Assembly: GCA_038134525.1 (NCBI GenBank)
Contig: JAYPVI010000023.1
Span: 1-16,142, forward strand
Length of the DNA stretch: 16,142 nt
From: GCA-002727735 sp038134525
Lineage (GTDB): Bacteria > Bacteroidota > Bacteroidia > Flavobacteriales_D > Parvicellaceae
Reading direction: 5' to 3'
In this document: positions 14,680 through 16,142 of the stretch, in pieces
How positions within the stretch are numbered: position 1 is the stretch's first letter
Layout: the number at the start of each line of letters is the position of its first letter
Made by a program: the position numbers and the translations under genes
The notes under the pieces: model-generated
What the model saw: the letters and a program-made list of their open reading frames with translations, nothing else
The model's database searches: none
Told to the model about the DNA's origin: nothing

Positions 14680-16142
14680 TTATTTAAATATATATATCCT
14701 TTAATGATTTCAGAATTATCTCCTTTATCAAATAAATAATAGTAAGTGCCAACCGGTAATTGTGTTCCGCCTACAGAATTGCCAAAAATATTTTCACCAT
14801 TCCAATCGTTTTGGTATCCATTTTTTTCAAACACTTTATTTCCCCATCGGTTAAAAATAACTATACGATTATTGGGAAAATTGTTGATGCCTAAAATTTC
14901 AAAAGTTTCATTCAGTCCATCACCATTTGGAGAAAACCCTTCTGGAATGATAAGCTCATTCATGATTTCAATTACATAAATTAATACTTCAATGGTATCA
15001 CATAAAATTGGACTACCGTTATCACATGCTACAACATTAAATTCATCATAAGAACCAAAAAATCCATTTTCAGGAGAATAATAAAAACAACTATCGTTCA
15101 GCATGTTTACTACACCATTATTCGGGCCATATATTATAGAACTGATGTTAACTATATCTCCATTTTCATCTTCTAGAGTTAAACATATAGTTAGAGGAGT
15201 TTCTTGATAGGTAGTGTCAATGATTAAATCAGCATTTTGATTTATGATAGGCGCATCGTTTATTGAGTCTACAGTTATAAAAACATAAGTAGTGTCGCAA
15301 ATTCCTAAATAACAACTAACAAAGCATAAGGTGTCGTTTCCAGCATATCCGCCATTTGGAGTATAAGTAATGCAAGTGTTGTTTATTGAAGTTGTTCCAC
15401 TTTGTGGGCCGCATGTAATACTAATTACATCGGCAATGCCATTAAATTGGGTTAAACTATCTGCACAAAAGGTACTCGATGAATCCTCCATCGTAGTTAC
15501 ATATATGGTGTCAGGATTTGGTAAAACTGATATGAAAACCAGTGCGGTGTCACATAATCCTAATGGATCACAAATTTGATAAGATAATGTATCGTAACCT
15601 ACAAAATTTGGATTTGGAACATAAGCAATGCTATCATTGTTAATTAACGAAACTATTCCGTTTTGAGGTAAATTAATCAATGAAGAGGTAATAGGGTCGC
15701 CATCTGGATCATTGTCATTAAGTTGAATGTTAATGTTTATACTTTGATCTTCATAAATAATGATTGAATCATTTAAAGCAATAGGAGAATCGTTTATGGG
15801 GGTAATGTCAATGAAAATAATTGTAGTATCGCAAACTCCGTTGTAACAGCTAATTAAACAAAGTGTATCTTGGCCAAAATAATTTAAATTAGGTTGGTAG
15901 GTAAAGCAAGTATTATTGGGTATTGTATTGCCATTTTGTGGTCCACAATTAAAGTTTATGCTGTCAACGGGTCCACTAAAATTGGAAATACTATCAGCAC
16001 ATAGGTAATACGAACTATCTTCTAATATGGTAACATACAATGTGTCAGTACAAGGGGAAATCGTTAATTGTATGGAAATAACACTATCACAACCTGCTGT
16101 AGTCTGTAACGTGTCATAGTACATGCCACTTGTCGTGTACGT
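14676..16142 (-). CDS. Surface adhesin with tandem Ig-like repeats and type B T9SS (gliding-motility-associated) C-terminal domain (partial, N-terminus off the right edge)
   Basis: The last 488 residues of a larger protein. The reading frame is open through the right edge, so the ATG at 16124 is internal. Numbering from it: the end of a repeat of the TSGMYYDTLQTTAGCDSVI type; a Cys-rich module at 26-115; a tandem-95/cadherin-like repeat at 114-200 (PIALNDSIIIYEDQS, then NDNDPDGDP, then YVPNPNFVGYDTLSY); a second copy of the Cys-rich module at 204-293; a more diverged repeat at about 290-385; and a CHU_C/type B C-terminal domain at 389-482. That domain has IIPEGFSPNGDGLNETF, then IVIFNRWGNKVFEK, then GTYYYLFDKG. 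Such proteins are exported by T9SS and displayed on the surface for adhesion or gliding. The PorP/SprF-like partner follows with an ATGA overlap. Confidence 0.92.
   Translation of the reverse strand, partial: TYTTSGMYYDTLQTTAGCDSVISIQLTISPCTDTLYVTILEDSSYYLCADSISNFSGPVDSINFNCGPQNGNTIPNNTCFTYQPNLNYFGQDTLCLISCYNGVCDTTIIFIDITPINDSPIALNDSIIIYEDQSININIQLNDNDPDGDPITSSLINLPQNGIVSLINNDSIAYVPNPNFVGYDTLSYQICDPLGLCDTALVFISVLPNPDTIYVTTMEDSSSTFCADSLTQFNGIADVISITCGPQSGTTSINNTCITYTPNGGYAGNDTLCFVSCYLGICDTTYVFITVDSINDAPIINQNADLIIDTTYQETPLTICLTLEDENGDIVNISSIIYGPNNGVVNMLNDSCFYYSPENGFFGSYDEFNVVACDNGSPILCDTIEVLIYVIEIMNELIIPEGFSPNGDGLNETFEILGINNFPNNRIVIFNRWGNKVFEKNGYQNDWNGENIFGNSVGGTQLPVGTYYYLFDKGDNSEIIKGYIYLNK
15246..15515 (-). 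repeat. Cys-rich adhesin module, copy B
   Basis: Codes for 90 residues (204-293 from the internal Met). Its six Cys at 220, 238, 251, 267, 271 and 276 keep exactly the spacing of copy A with no indel, though many other positions differ. This points to constraint by disulfide bonds. A tandem-95 repeat with a further Cys pair separates the two copies. Confidence 0.8.
15780..16049 (-). repeat. Cys-rich adhesin module, copy A
   Basis: Codes for 90 residues (26-115 from the internal Met) with six Cys at 42, 60, 73, 89, 93 and 98. Shared text with copy B includes EDSS, CADS, CGPQ.G.T, NNTC.TY.PN, Y.G.DTLC, SCY.G.CDTT and the closing IND.PI. The copies are exactly 178 residues apart. Confidence 0.8.

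Noticed and set aside
16122..16124. ATG at 16122-16124 as the true start of the adhesin
   Set aside because: The frame stays open to the window edge and the residues before it (TYTTSG) continue a recognised repeat pattern, so the start lies outside the window.

Overview
The window is AT-rich, densely packed bacterial DNA from a member of the Bacteroidota, most likely Flavobacteriales. Three things point there: type IX secretion (T9SS) sorting domains of both type A and type B, a PorP/SprF–PorE-like pair, and the absence of Shine-Dalgarno sequences before most genes. No RNA gene, insertion sequence or CRISPR array was seen.

Positions 1-6471 are all on the minus strand. Read 5' to 3' they give a MOP-family flippase, csaA, a 6-phosphofructokinase, an MbnP-like copper-binding protein, an MbnH/MauG-like diheme enzyme, a T9SS-secreted YHYH-domain protein and the start of a pirin that carries an export signal. 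Gaps are 64 bp or less and two junctions overlap, so much of this may be co-transcribed. The MbnP/MbnH pair is the most interesting part. In the characterised methanotroph pair, the diheme enzyme turns a tryptophan of its partner into kynurenine, which then takes part in copper binding. Here the pair is followed by two more putative metal-handling exported proteins.

Positions 6568-10239 are on the plus strand: an unassigned protein with hallmarks of fold-type I PLP enzymes, a FemAB/GNAT-type acyltransferase, and purT (formate-dependent purine synthesis). The convergent minus-strand gene at 10304-11338 is an AlkB-type membrane alkane hydroxylase with all its histidine boxes.

Positions 11390-11737 look empty but contain a decayed gene. 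One minus-strand frame reads as a small membrane protein interrupted by three TAA codons. Beyond it, 11744 to the right edge is a tight minus-strand cluster: a large adhesin with a type B (gliding-motility-associated) C-terminal domain, cut by the window edge, then a PorP/SprF-like outer-membrane protein that overlaps it by ATGA, then a PorE-like TPR/PD40/OmpA protein. This looks like a cell-surface adhesin encoded with its own T9SS partner proteins.
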